NCBI RefSeq assembly: GCF_019923745.1
Contig: NZ_JAANOG010000002.1
Span: 62,001-126,000 of the forward strand
Length of the DNA stretch: 64,000 nucleotides
From: Aquirufa aurantiipilula
Lineage (GTDB): Bacteria; Bacteroidota; Bacteroidia; Cytophagales; Spirosomataceae
Direction: 5' to 3'
Each line of letters begins with the position of its first letter. Position 1 is the stretch's first letter. Position numbers and translations under genes: made by a program. The notes under the pieces were generated by a model. That model had not been told where the DNA came from. It ran no database searches and was given only the letters and a program-made list of their open reading frames with translations. This document shows, one piece after another, positions 18,504 through 27,343 of this stretch.

Positions 18504-19100
18504 TTATTCTATTTGTCCTTGATCGCATATTAATTTAAATCTTGGTGGATTTTGATAATTTTTCTTTAGCGAACCCCGAAATTTGTTAACATAATCACTT
18601 TCTAAATTGAGATTTATACCATTTCTAATTTCAGATGGGCTAATGTTAATAATTGGAATAATTAATAAACATTCATTGTTAATTGAAAATAAAATGTTGG
18701 TCAATTCCAAGTTTAGAGAATTAATTTCAATGTTTTCACTTTCCAACTTATCTGTATTGAATAAAATTGTCACTTGTGGTTTTTTCGAAAATTCAGATAG
18801 GTTAGTTTCAGAGAATTGTGCATAGTCCAAAATGTCCAATTGTGCTGCATTTGACTTTTCTTTGTTCTTGGATTCCAATTTATTATTTTGGTTGAAAACT
18901 GTATTAGAAAGTAACATCAGGAAGAGAAATCCAAAGTAAATTGAAGAAACTTGTTTGATTTTGACTTTATTATTTTTGAAAATGTTGTAAAAAAATATGT
19001 AAAAGGCCAATGACAAAGTAAGAACTGTAATCAGTATGAAATTCTTTTTTAGGAGATATAATGTAATAAAATCATTAATTGAATTATCTAAATACAACAT
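18504..19100 (-). CDS. Small membrane protein of unknown function
   Basis: 198 residues. Two hydrophobic segments near the N terminus (about residues 19-40 and 53-70) are followed by a polar, Asn/Ser-rich C-terminal part of about 125 residues with beta-like alternation (QVTILFNTDKLESENIEINSL), probably outside the membrane. I recognise no domain. The base composition is very AT-rich, as in the sensor-like gene at 19544. It lies in the oldest-looking left arm of the element next to the integrase remnant and may be cargo of an earlier insertion. Confidence 0.6.
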   Translation of the reverse strand: MLYLDNSINDFITLYLLKKNFILITVLTLSLAFYIFFYNIFKNNKVKIKQVSSIYFGFLFLMLLSNTVFNQNNKLESKNKEKSNAAQLDILDYAQFSETNLSEFSKKPQVTILFNTDKLESENIEINSLNLELTNILFSINNECLLIIPIINISPSEIRNGINLNLESDYVNKFRGSLKKNYQNPPRFKLICDQGQIE

Positions 19101-19543
19101 TTTTTAATGTTTTAAATCTTAGCCTTTAATGATACTATAAGAAAAATTGACCTGATATAAAATACAGAGACCCCACTATGAGTAGGGTCTGTACAGATTA
19201 CTGTGTTCTAAATTATATATATATATAGTCTTAAATTTGAATCCGATAATCTCAATCATTTTTAAATTTCAAGTGAGATTATGATTTCTTTGGTATTGCT
19301 GAAAATTTTATTTTCAACAAGTTTGTTCAGCAAATCATGATACAAAGCACCATATTTAATTTTGCACTTTGAAGTGTAATTATGTATAATACATATTTTA
19401 CACACGAATACCTGTAGTAAATAATGCGAGTTCACTTTTGGAAGATTGGAAAGTAATTAATGAGATAAGGTAGCTAATGAGTATTTATTAACTTTTTACT
19501 TGACCTTACTTTTATATGTTAATGATTGAAGAAAAAAAGTTAC
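19101..19543. other. Non-coding AT-rich spacer with a small hairpin
   Basis: No supported gene. An imperfect hairpin (AGACCCCACT, loop ATG, AGTAGGGTCT) lies at about 19170-19192, and a TA run at about 19215-19226. Nothing else was recognised. Confidence 0.4.
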
Positions 19544-20923
19544 TCAAATAAGATTATTTTTAAGGGCAAATTCAATAGCTTCTTGCTTTAGCCCGTATTT
19601 GATAAATCTTTTATCGTCTTCTAAGCTAATTCTTAATATTGCACTTTTTATTTCAGCATTTTCAAGGAAAAAATCATTCATGGTACATATAAAGTGACTC
19701 CTGTATTGCCTTTGAGTATCATAGGCTTTTTTGTTAATGTTGAGCAAATTTGACAATTCATCTGTTGTTAAGTAATTTTCCAAACCATTCTCTTTGAAAT
19801 GCATAATAAATAGTCTCCCACCTTTAGGTAACTTTTTTTGATATTTTTGTGTAAATAATTTGTTTAATCGTATATCTGAATTATAAAATCTCCATAATGG
19901 CTTTAATAAAATAATTACTGCTATTAGGCCAATAATTGAATAGATAAAGAGCTCGCTATTTCCAGTTTGGACGGAGTTATAGAGTTTACCAATTGAAACA
20001 GCATTCTTTTTAATATCTTCAAGCTTCAAGGAATCTGTTATAGTTGATTCAAATTGTTTACTATTCTTTTGGGTTACAGAATAAGCCCAACCATTTTCAC
20101 AATATATTTTTGAATTTGAATTGAAAAAATTCTTTTTTGTACCTGTGTATTTAAATATTTCATTTTTTTGTGGGTCCGCAAAATATCCTTGTAATGGGTC
20201 ATTAAACAATAGGAGGTCATCCAACAATATAAAATTGTAACTATCCAAACCTAAATTTTCGAAGACCGAATGGTTGATATTTCCTTTTTTTAGCCACCTT
20301 CGGGTATTTAGATTAAATAAATACAATTCAAATAATTTGGAACTATTTGATAAATGTTCTTCTGTATTAACAATTGATATAATTTCGTTTTTGTTCTTCA
20401 TCAAGCCAGCATTTTCAGAAGTAATTCCAAATAATGGTTTAACATGCTCATTCCCTACTAAAGACCATTCCTTGGTTTGAAAATCAAAGAATGTTAAAAT
20501 ATTGTTTGTTAACCAAAACCCATTTCCACCCAAACTAAATATGGTGTCATTTCGGATGAATTGAAGAGCATTGAAATTATAACCACGATAGAATGTTTCA
20601 TCTATTCGAGTAAATGACTTTGATTTTTTGTCTAAGATATAGACTTGGCTAGTACCGGGAACTGAAAATAAATATTTTCCTGAGAAGTTAAATTTGCGAG
20701 ACATACATGATTTTGGCATATCCCTTAAATTGATGTTTGAAAATGTTAGTTTCTCAATTTTTAACCACACCCCTTTATAATTTTTTCTCTCCCATACTCT
20801 TGTATTTATATTAATTCGTTCGTATTCTTTTGATTTAGTATTAAACCATTCAAAGTTGGTGGAACTGGCTAAAATAGGTGTAAAGCAGAGTAAAAATGTA
20901 AATTTTATACATAATTTAGACAT
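19544..20923 (-). CDS. Secreted/membrane sensor-like protein with propeller-like outside part and cytoplasmic tail
   Basis: 459 residues: a signal peptide (about 1-20), then about 300 residues with repeated aromatic beta-strand segments (KYLFSVPGTSQVYILDKKSK, DTIFSLGGNGFWL, TFFDFQTKEWSLVG, LYLFNLNTRRW) that resemble Kelch/beta-propeller blades. One transmembrane helix (about 326-342) follows, then a basic cytoplasmic tail of about 110 residues. The tail segment YLTTDELSNLLNINKKAYDTQRQYR looks like a helix-turn-helix, so a membrane-bound regulator is possible. That is inference; no exact family recognised. It is transcribed leftward in the left arm of the element. Confidence 0.65.
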   Translation of the reverse strand: MSKLCIKFTFLLCFTPILASSTNFEWFNTKSKEYERININTRVWERKNYKGVWLKIEKLTFSNINLRDMPKSCMSRKFNFSGKYLFSVPGTSQVYILDKKSKSFTRIDETFYRGYNFNALQFIRNDTIFSLGGNGFWLTNNILTFFDFQTKEWSLVGNEHVKPLFGITSENAGLMKNKNEIISIVNTEEHLSNSSKLFELYLFNLNTRRWLKKGNINHSVFENLGLDSYNFILLDDLLLFNDPLQGYFADPQKNEIFKYTGTKKNFFNSNSKIYCENGWAYSVTQKNSKQFESTITDSLKLEDIKKNAVSIGKLYNSVQTGNSELFIYSIIGLIAVIILLKPLWRFYNSDIRLNKLFTQKYQKKLPKGGRLFIMHFKENGLENYLTTDELSNLLNINKKAYDTQRQYRSHFICTMNDFFLENAEIKSAILRISLEDDKRFIKYGLKQEAIEFALKNNLI

Positions 20924-21175
20924 AATAATAGTATCTATTTCTTGAACATTTCAAATGTATATTGGTCAATTATAGAACTACTAATTTTAAATTATGAATT
21001 CATGTAATATATGTAATTACTATATATATATACATGTTGTTCAGGTAATTGTAAATTTTAAGGGGCCTTTAGTTACAAATGATAGATTTCAAAACAATGT
21101 TTAATTTTTCACCCGAAAGTTATGTTTGACATCTATTTAATCAGATTAGGGTTAAATCAATTTTCATTACGAAGA
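20924..21175. other. Non-coding AT-rich spacer
   Basis: Between the sensor-like gene and the integrase 3' region. It contains a TA run near 21020-21033. No gene, terminator or promoter could be supported. Confidence 0.35.
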
Positions 21176-21214
21176 GGCACTAAAATTCAATCGGAACCTT
21201 CCAATTTGATATAA
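21176..21214 (+). repeat. 39-bp dispersed repeat, copy next to the integrase
   Basis: This segment just beyond the integrase stop aligns without gaps to 37881-37919 near attR (28 of 39 identical by eye). Its first part also aligns to 25338-25360 at the 3' end of the polymerase-like gene (about 19 of 22). A shorter, doubled GGTGCTA motif occurs beside attL at 18179-18197. The copies could be integrase arm-binding sites or traces of module exchange. Confidence 0.45.
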
Positions 21215-21223
21215 ACCCAATTC

Positions 21224-22489
21224 TCACCTCAATAACCCATTCCCCACAGCCAACATACCATCCACATCTGCCTCACTTTTGATGTATTTTTGAAGGGTCG
21301 TCAACTTCTTGTGACCTGTGATTTTCATCACCTGATGATAGGGGAGACCAGCATCCACCAAAAGTGTAGCTAAGGTTCTTCTGGCCGTGTGAATTACAAT
21401 CATTTGGTATTTTTTCTTGTATTCACGGACTTTTTTACCACCTTTTGTCGATTTCTTCTCAACCGTAATTCTCATGGATGGAATGAGTTGACAGATGTTT
21501 TTAATCTCTTCTAAGATGATGGTATCACTATACGGGTCAGGGAAGTTATAATCGTATTTTTCTCCAAGTCTCCTCAACGTCTCGAATGCCGGTACCTGAC
21601 AAGTTTCACCAGTCTTTTCCGCTCTAAAGGTGTAAACCTTGGTGGTTGGATTGATTACCTTGACCAAGTTCTTTAAGTCACTCTTACGGACTCCTGACCA
21701 TAAGTACAAGAGGTATTGGTCTCTAATTCTATCATAATATGGATTGTCAGAAAAATCCAGCTCTTCTAAGTCATTTAATTCCTGTTTGGTAAACACAACC
21801 ACATCTGAATCCTCTGTGTATAGTACCTTTTTGAACTTCTTGAAGGGATTGAATGGTATTAAACCTTCATTTACTCCAATTTGGAGGAAGGCCTTAAGTA
21901 CCTTCAAGCGGTTATGTATTGTGTTCAATGACATTTGCCGGTCCTCAGTTAAAAAGTGTTCATATTCCTCAATAATGTCCATCTTCAACCATTCCTCCAA
22001 ATAGTAGTGCTTCTTTCCTTTTATCTCTTGAAATTTTTTCAATGACAAAATCAATGAGTTATACGATTGAATCGTAGAATGACTAAATTCTTTACCCTTG
22101 TTAAGTTCTTTTCCTGTTATTCTTCTAAGAGTTATTCGTTCAACCAAATCCAATAGTTTAACCTTGTTTGGTTTTTCGAAGTACTCTTCATTAGTCATGT
22201 TAGACCCTAAAAACTCAAGATATACCTCTTGGGTCGGATAGGTACTAAATGATTGATAATAAAGAGAATAAAAGGTTGCAGTAAGGTCTCTTAACCGATT
22301 CAGTCTATTCTGAATTTGACTATTCGCTTGTTTTCCTTTACCAGTCTTCATCTGTCCCATGCCCCATTCTGAGATATCAATCTTACTGTTTGCCACAGTG
22401 AAACTGAATCTCCTTTGTCCCTTGGGTTGAACACAGCACCGAATGGACCCTGTTTTCGACTTCTTGTTTCTGATATAAAATGATACCAT
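21224..22489 (-). CDS. Tyrosine-type site-specific recombinase (integrase)
   Basis: 421 residues with the Bacteroidota integrase layout: an N-terminal arm-binding part, a SAM-like core-binding domain (about 110-215) and a catalytic domain. Catalytic residues are R268 (SGVRKSDL), K292 (RAEKTGE), H367 and R370 (HTARRTLATLL), H393 (TGHKKLTTLQ) and nucleophile Y402. All are present, so the enzyme should be active and is the best candidate for the insertion into tRNA-Asp. It starts 2 nt after the stop of the helix-turn-helix gene, so the two are one operon. It lies 3 kb from attL instead of next to it. Confidence 0.96.
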   Translation of the reverse strand: MVSFYIRNKKSKTGSIRCCVQPKGQRRFSFTVANSKIDISEWGMGQMKTGKGKQANSQIQNRLNRLRDLTATFYSLYYQSFSTYPTQEVYLEFLGSNMTNEEYFEKPNKVKLLDLVERITLRRITGKELNKGKEFSHSTIQSYNSLILSLKKFQEIKGKKHYYLEEWLKMDIIEEYEHFLTEDRQMSLNTIHNRLKVLKAFLQIGVNEGLIPFNPFKKFKKVLYTEDSDVVVFTKQELNDLEELDFSDNPYYDRIRDQYLLYLWSGVRKSDLKNLVKVINPTTKVYTFRAEKTGETCQVPAFETLRRLGEKYDYNFPDPYSDTIILEEIKNICQLIPSMRITVEKKSTKGGKKVREYKKKYQMIVIHTARRTLATLLVDAGLPYHQVMKITGHKKLTTLQKYIKSEADVDGMLAVGNGLLR

Positions 22490-22491
22490 GG

Positions 22492-22782
22492 TTAATTGTA
22501 ATAATTTCGATTATACTTTGATGGAATTCTTTCCAAATCACTTTCAAGGACTAAAATCTTATGTCCAATACCTCTATTGGGAATTAGACCCCGCTTGATG
22601 TACTCACTAATTGTATTTTTTGATACACCAATTTTTTGACCAGCCTCTTCACGAGTCAGGATTCTTGGAGGAGTTCGTAATTTCTCCTCCAAGACTGCAA
22701 ACTCACTTTTCACGATATCTCTAAGTAGAGAATCCAAATCCTCACCATCGATGACATACATCGGTTTTTGTTCTTTTTTCAT
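22492..22782 (-). CDS. Helix-turn-helix DNA-binding protein, excisionase-like
   Basis: About 96 residues from the ATG at 22782. A longer reading from a GTG at 22833 is open but has no protein-like start. The core LTREEAGQKIGVSKNTISEYIKRGLIPNRGIG is a MerR/excisionase-type winged helix-turn-helix, preceded by a short helix (EDLDSLLRDIVKSEF). Such genes next to integrases usually encode the recombination directionality factor or a regulator of it. It is translationally coupled to the integrase downstream (2-nt gap). Confidence 0.8.
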   Translation of the reverse strand: MKKEQKPMYVIDGEDLDSLLRDIVKSEFAVLEEKLRTPPRILTREEAGQKIGVSKNTISEYIKRGLIPNRGIGHKILVLESDLERIPSKYNRNYYN

Positions 22783-22885
22783 GTCATTTAATTTTTGAGA
22801 GTGCCAAATGTACTGCCCACATTTGAATAGCACCGCTTGTTCTTAGTTTTTTTCAGGAATTTTGGATACCAATATTTGATTGAAA

Positions 22886-24400
22886 TTAGGCAGCCAGTTG
22901 TATTTCATCATTTGATGTGTCATCCCCAAGAACCATACTCATCCTCTTTCGACAGAATTCCACGGATTCAATATCTATATCTACTCCTAAACTATTGAGT
23001 CCATTTTGTGAAAATACTTCAAGCCCCTGCCCAGCTCCACAGTGGATGTCGATTGCAGTCATCCCAGGTAATGTATATGACTCGACTATTGTCTGATAAA
23101 CCTCCATTGGACATGGTGCATCATGGGTAAAGTTGGGGTCATATTTTTTATATTCATTTGGATTACATACTGGTGTTTCAATGACATTAGTAATTACCCT
23201 TTCCTCATCTTGTAGAAATACTCGTATTCCACCATTTTTTGATTTATGACTATTTTTTATTCCCTTTTTACCATCCTTAGTCGGTGTCATTTTTGGATTA
23301 AAAACATGGTTTCCCCCTTTCAGTTTACAAATGAAAACGGTCTCATCTGCTGGTCTGAAAAACCCATCAACTTTGGAAGGGGTTGGGTTCTCCTTAATCC
23401 ATGGACATTTACCAATGATATCTAGTCGTTCCTCCAACATTAATTCATATCGAGCCAAAACACTTTTGAATCCACCTTGATAACTCTCACCAATTACAAT
23501 AGCAATCACTCCATTCTCGTCCATAATATCTATGAGTGACATGATGAATTTTCTACAATTATTTATGTAATCTTCAACAGTAGGTTCTTGACCATACTTC
23601 ATTTCACCTTGATTTCTGTAAAGTTTCATCATCCAGTACGGGGGACTGAACATGGCAAAATTTGGTCTATACTTTTTCAGGTTTAAAAGGTCATCTGAAC
23701 TTTGGTGAAAGATTTTGGACCAAACGGCTTGATTTGATATTTCATTTTTTCTCCACTCTTTGAACAAGTTTTTTTCTTGGATTTTCTTGTCTTTTTTTAC
23801 GAGTCTATGTGCGGCATCGAGTGAAAACAAATTATTGTCCAATCCTTCGATTAATCCCAAACTGTCATCATCTTTCTCTTCATGCCAATGGATATCCATT
23901 AATTTTCGTAACGATGAACCCTTAATAGGTAAGTCAAGCAGATGACATGTGAGCTCAAATCTATCCTTACCCACTAATCCATGATGATCTTCATTATCAA
24001 AATCCTCGAACCCCAACAACTCTTTCTTTTTTCCTTGGGTCTTGCCAACTAATTCCAACATGTGTTCTGCATACTTTACCATCTCGGAGTATGACATTTT
24101 CGCCCGTTGATTACTAGTTAATCTGAATTTTACTACATCTTCTTTAGAGATATTAATAGGTAAACATCGAAGGGTTTTATGACCTAATTTTTTAGCAATT
24201 TCTAAACGGACAATGCCGTCAACAACGTAGAAAATGCCATCTTCAAAGTTTCCTAATATGGGTGTAACCTGACCAAATCGTTTCATGGTATATTCGATGT
24301 GGTCCATTTTCTTCTCCTTGTTTAATAAGGGAATCTCAGTGTGAGGTATAATATTCTCTATTGGAATATCAACTTCTTGTGGATTTAATGTTATCATCAT
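22886..24400 (-). CDS. ParB-like domain fused to a DNA methyltransferase
   Basis: 504 residues. The N-terminal 1-100 is ParB/Sulfiredoxin-like (GIFYVVDGIVRLEIAKKLGHKTLRCL). The middle holds a helical linker. The methyltransferase has motif IV SPPYW (about 252-256) before motif I DIHCGAGQGLEVF (about 451-463), the order of beta-class N4-cytosine or N6-adenine enzymes. Such fusions are common in phages and integrative elements, often as orphan methylases that protect against host restriction. Here the gene directly upstream (24482-25216) has PD-(D/E)XK-like residues, so a restriction-modification pair is possible. A hairpin precedes its start. Confidence 0.85.
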   Translation of the reverse strand: MMITLNPQEVDIPIENIIPHTEIPLLNKEKKMDHIEYTMKRFGQVTPILGNFEDGIFYVVDGIVRLEIAKKLGHKTLRCLPINISKEDVVKFRLTSNQRAKMSYSEMVKYAEHMLELVGKTQGKKKELLGFEDFDNEDHHGLVGKDRFELTCHLLDLPIKGSSLRKLMDIHWHEEKDDDSLGLIEGLDNNLFSLDAAHRLVKKDKKIQEKNLFKEWRKNEISNQAVWSKIFHQSSDDLLNLKKYRPNFAMFSPPYWMMKLYRNQGEMKYGQEPTVEDYINNCRKFIMSLIDIMDENGVIAIVIGESYQGGFKSVLARYELMLEERLDIIGKCPWIKENPTPSKVDGFFRPADETVFICKLKGGNHVFNPKMTPTKDGKKGIKNSHKSKNGGIRVFLQDEERVITNVIETPVCNPNEYKKYDPNFTHDAPCPMEVYQTIVESYTLPGMTAIDIHCGAGQGLEVFSQNGLNSLGVDIDIESVEFCRKRMSMVLGDDTSNDEIQLAA

Positions 24401-24418
24401 TTTAGTTTAATTTTAAAA

Positions 24419-24440
24419 GTTGGTAAATAAAATTACCAAC
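24419..24440 (-). terminator. Hairpin between the nuclease-like gene and the ParB-methyltransferase
   Basis: Eight-bp perfect arms (GTTGGTAA at 24419-24426 with TTACCAAC at 24433-24440). On the minus strand TTTT follows, and the hairpin ends about 18 nt before the ParB-methyltransferase ATG. It could be a weak terminator, an attenuator or an operator. Confidence 0.45.
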
Positions 24441-24481
24441 CAAGTTTGTTGATTAAAAAACGGACACTCATCCGTTAGTTT

Positions 24482-25216
24482 TTATTTTTCTATTATTGGT
24501 GAATAATATGGTACTAAAAATTCTTTTTCAGGTTTATTGAGGTAGGTTTGAAAATACATATCCCATAGCTCAAATCTTAAAGCCGTTTTAATAAATTCTT
24601 TCTTGTCTGTTAATTTAAATTCGAATACCCAGGTCTTTCCATCAACAGAAGCAACATGGTCCGCTCTTAATGATCTGGCAAAAGATTGTTTCAATTTCCA
24701 ATCAGTAGATTGTTGTGCCTCAGTTGTAAAATAATCATTTATAACCTTCTTCATTGAAAATTCTAAACCTAATTCTCCTTTTTGACCAAATGTCTTCGAC
24801 ACCTTAATAAACTTCAATCCATCGTCACCAATCCAATTTAGTTTTACAAGGTCATATTCATCACCATTAGACTTTTTGGTTATGGTTGGGTAGAAATCGG
24901 GTTCGATAACCATGATTAATCGTTTGAGTCTAGTTTTTTTAGCTTCTATAAGAAGATATATATCCTCTGGTGTTAATGCGGATTCTTTATTTTTAAAATG
25001 AAGTTTTGTTGTATAGAAATTCAACACATCTTTAACCAAAATATCTCTCTCGGCAAATATCTTTTTTCTAAAGCCGTCCAATATGTTAGCTGAGAATTTA
25101 CCGGCTTCATATTTTTCCATAATTTCCTTTATACTCAATCCTTCAATTTCATCAGCAGGAAATGATACGAACGACTTTCCATTTTTGAAGTCTAAATTTT
25201 CCAATTTGGCAACCAA
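24482..25216 (-). CDS. Protein of unknown function with PD-(D/E)XK-like nuclease residues
   Basis: 244 residues, no signal peptide. The C-terminal half has RADHVASVDGKTWVFEFKL, in which D186 and E199-F-K201 have the spacing of a PD-(D/E)XK nuclease core, followed by a helix (FIKTALRFELWDMYFQTY). The N-terminal half is helical and lysine-rich. I do not recognise a named family. It lies 81 bp upstream of the ParB-methyltransferase on the same strand, so the two may be a restriction/methylation pair. One copy of the 23-bp palindrome is 93 bp before its start. Nuclease function is inference. Confidence 0.55.
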   Translation of the reverse strand: MVAKLENLDFKNGKSFVSFPADEIEGLSIKEIMEKYEAGKFSANILDGFRKKIFAERDILVKDVLNFYTTKLHFKNKESALTPEDIYLLIEAKKTRLKRLIMVIEPDFYPTITKKSNGDEYDLVKLNWIGDDGLKFIKVSKTFGQKGELGLEFSMKKVINDYFTTEAQQSTDWKLKQSFARSLRADHVASVDGKTWVFEFKLTDKKEFIKTALRFELWDMYFQTYLNKPEKEFLVPYYSPIIEK

Positions 25217-25309
25217 CGTTTAAAGGTCTGAGTTTTTCATGTTCTACTAATTTTTTACAAATGTAGAAGAAAATATTTTTCATACAAAATATTTTGTCAA
25301 CTTTTTTAT

Positions 25310-25330
25310 CTTCGTGTAATTTACACGAAG
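25310..25330. promoter_or_regulatory. Quasi-palindrome copy 1 (perfect 10-bp arms)
   Basis: CTTCGTGTAA (25310-25319), central T, TTACACGAAG (25321-25330), followed by TTG. Same family as 27344-27366, 29630-29652 and 35910-35932. It lies upstream of the nuclease-like gene. Confidence 0.65.
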
Positions 25331-25337
25331 TTGAAAT

Positions 25338-25360
25338 GGTCTAAATTTCAATCAGAACCA
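25338..25360 (+). repeat. Copy of the dispersed 39-bp repeat (first 23 bp)
   Basis: Matches 21176-21198 at about 19 of 22 positions. It overlaps the stop codon of the polymerase-like gene at 25348-25350. Confidence 0.4.
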
Positions 25361-27159
25361 CTTTTTTGATTTATAGGAGGTTTAAAATAATTCTTACATC
25401 GGTCAATATTGGATTGAAACACCATTCGTTTTTTCTTTTCAAATTGTTTTTTGTTGGTAATCCATTTGACCTTCTTCCAGCACTTATCAATATCTTGCTG
25501 GGTCGGGTTTACTTCGATTCTGGGACACTCTCTCTTCACACCCGGCACAATACCCGTTAATCGTTTTCCTTCGTTTATAATCAATTCTTTCAATGGGTCC
25601 ACGAATTCTTCAAACGTATACAGACCATCATGTATGGTGAATAATGGTGCTTGGGGATATTCCTGATTAAATCGTCTTGAGACCTTGTTCAACATGAAGT
25701 AACTCTCTGTTCGTTGAAGGATATAGGATAATTCTTTTCCACCAATGGTTTCATGTGAATATTCCAACCATTTATTAACACCGGGAAAACATTCATTCAT
25801 GTATCGAACCATTGGATTATTATTCCTCTGTTTTTTGTCTCCATCGAATAGAATGTACATGGTACTCTTCTTGAAGGATTCTCTTTGACTTTGAAGTTCC
25901 TCGGGAGTCATATCCATATCAGAATATTTCTTTACCACGTAGGCATAATAGTCATCTTCAAATGGTAACTCTTGATATTCCTTGATACTCCTTAATTCTT
26001 TTGTATTGAAAAAAAGGCACCACATAAATGAAGAATATTCTTTATCTATTCCTTTGTTATTATTTATGTAATAATTAATGATTTGATTATTATTTCCAGT
26101 ATTACTAGAATTAACATTTATTAGATTATTACTAGATGTACCGGTACTAGTAACTACATTATCTAAAGAGGTATAACCAGTACCAGTAACTACATAATCA
26201 GATGATGTATAACCAGTAGAACTAACTGGTATATCATTACCAGTATTCCAGAACTCATCCAACATTCCTCTATTATATAATCTGTCATACATTTCTGGAT
26301 ATATGGTCTTCAGATTATAACCATCCCCAGTAGCTTTAATGAATTCATCATTCATTACAGTTGCTAGTAAATAAGGTGCGGATGACTTAACATCCAGTCC
26401 AACCAGTGGTCTTCCATTACATAGAATGAATGGTCTAAGTATTTTAGGTAAATGAGTATAGACAGAATTTAACCGGTGATTCTTACCAGATACCATAGGA
26501 TTTAAATCACCTGTATCCACTTTATTAATCAGATATAACCATCTTCCAATTAGATTTTGTATTACCTTGATTTGGTATGGATTGTTATTGATTACCCGGC
26601 TCATTAATACATGATACATATTGGTAACATAGACATATACCAAAGGATTAAAGGATAATTGGTACTGGGTGAACTGGTTTATTAGAAAATCATACTTTTT
26701 CATCATATCCATACCATCCTTGTAGTTGGATTGGTATTTCATGATTTTAGCAACCATTTTAGAGTCCTCAGGTAATGATTTGTATTCAATTTCACCAGTG
26801 TTATACTTATCGGCTAACCAGAAACTCATACATTTCCCATTGACCTGATATGAGTCATCAGTTAGGATTACCGGGTCATTTGTATCCATAAGAATATCCC
26901 TAGCCTCGTAATATTCCCGTGTACCAAGAATCTGTTTCATTTGGTCTGAACTCATGAACCTACGGTATTGATTGTTCTTATAGAACTCATAGTTCTCGTT
27001 ATGTATCACAACACGTGATAGAATGTAATAGATTCTGTATTTCAGGTTATGGGATTTGGTTTTAGATAGATTTAACCTTGAAATAATAGATTTTACATCC
27101 ACAGATGTGGGAACGGTTAATCTTATACGATGATTTCCAATTTTTGTACTTTTTGACAT
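25348..27159 (-). CDS. Putative family-A-like (TV-Pol-type) polymerase of the mobile element
   Basis: 603 residues. A helical N-terminal part of about 240 residues is followed by motifs resembling superfamily A polymerases: motif A GLDVKSSAPYLLA with D256; a motif B-like helix RESFKKSTMYILFDG with R426 and K430; and motif C LFTIHDGLYT with H510-D511. Established knowledge: the TV-Pol family (Iyer, Abhiman and Aravind) is encoded by bacterial mobile elements and small viruses and may combine primase and polymerase activity. That this protein belongs there is inference from these motifs. Between motifs A and B lies an Asn/Ser/Thr-rich low-complexity insert (about 308-370) with a 12-residue repeat. 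A terminator-like hairpin directly precedes the ATG. Confidence 0.6.
   Translation of the reverse strand: MSKSTKIGNHRIRLTVPTSVDVKSIISRLNLSKTKSHNLKYRIYYILSRVVIHNENYEFYKNNQYRRFMSSDQMKQILGTREYYEARDILMDTNDPVILTDDSYQVNGKCMSFWLADKYNTGEIEYKSLPEDSKMVAKIMKYQSNYKDGMDMMKKYDFLINQFTQYQLSFNPLVYVYVTNMYHVLMSRVINNNPYQIKVIQNLIGRWLYLINKVDTGDLNPMVSGKNHRLNSVYTHLPKILRPFILCNGRPLVGLDVKSSAPYLLATVMNDEFIKATGDGYNLKTIYPEMYDRLYNRGMLDEFWNTGNDIPVSSTGYTSSDYVVTGTGYTSLDNVVTSTGTSSNNLINVNSSNTGNNNQIINYYINNNKGIDKEYSSFMWCLFFNTKELRSIKEYQELPFEDDYYAYVVKKYSDMDMTPEELQSQRESFKKSTMYILFDGDKKQRNNNPMVRYMNECFPGVNKWLEYSHETIGGKELSYILQRTESYFMLNKVSRRFNQEYPQAPLFTIHDGLYTFEEFVDPLKELIINEGKRLTGIVPGVKRECPRIEVNPTQQDIDKCWKKVKWITNKKQFEKKKRMVFQSNIDRCKNYFKPPINQKSGSD
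26140..26217. repeat. In-frame 36-bp tandem repeat in the polymerase-like gene
   Basis: Encodes TGYTSSDYVVTG then TGYTSLDNVVTS then TG (residues 315-340), two 12-residue units inside the low-complexity insert. Confidence 0.7.
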
Positions 27160-27171
27160 GTAATAAAAAAT

Positions 27172-27214
27172 CCCTCATTATTTCACCGGTAGTGGACGGT
27201 TACTTTAATGAGGG
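27172..27214 (-). promoter_or_regulatory. Terminator-like leader hairpin of the polymerase-like gene
   Basis: Nine-bp arms CCCTCATTA (27172-27180) and TAATGAGGG (27206-27214) plus an inner 4-bp pair (ACCG/CGGT). On the minus strand the stem is followed by ATTTTTTATTAC and then the ATG at 27159, 13 nt from the stem. It has the form of an intrinsic terminator at the gene start, that is an attenuator. Confidence 0.6.
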
Positions 27215-27343
27215 GGACACTCAAACTCTTTATGGTATCAATCAGCACCACTACATACTAATTCTTACCTTTTAAAAATATATCGAAAATGGGTCAGAAC
27301 GAGAAATTTCCAATGCTAAGGAATTGCTAAGAAATCAAAACTC

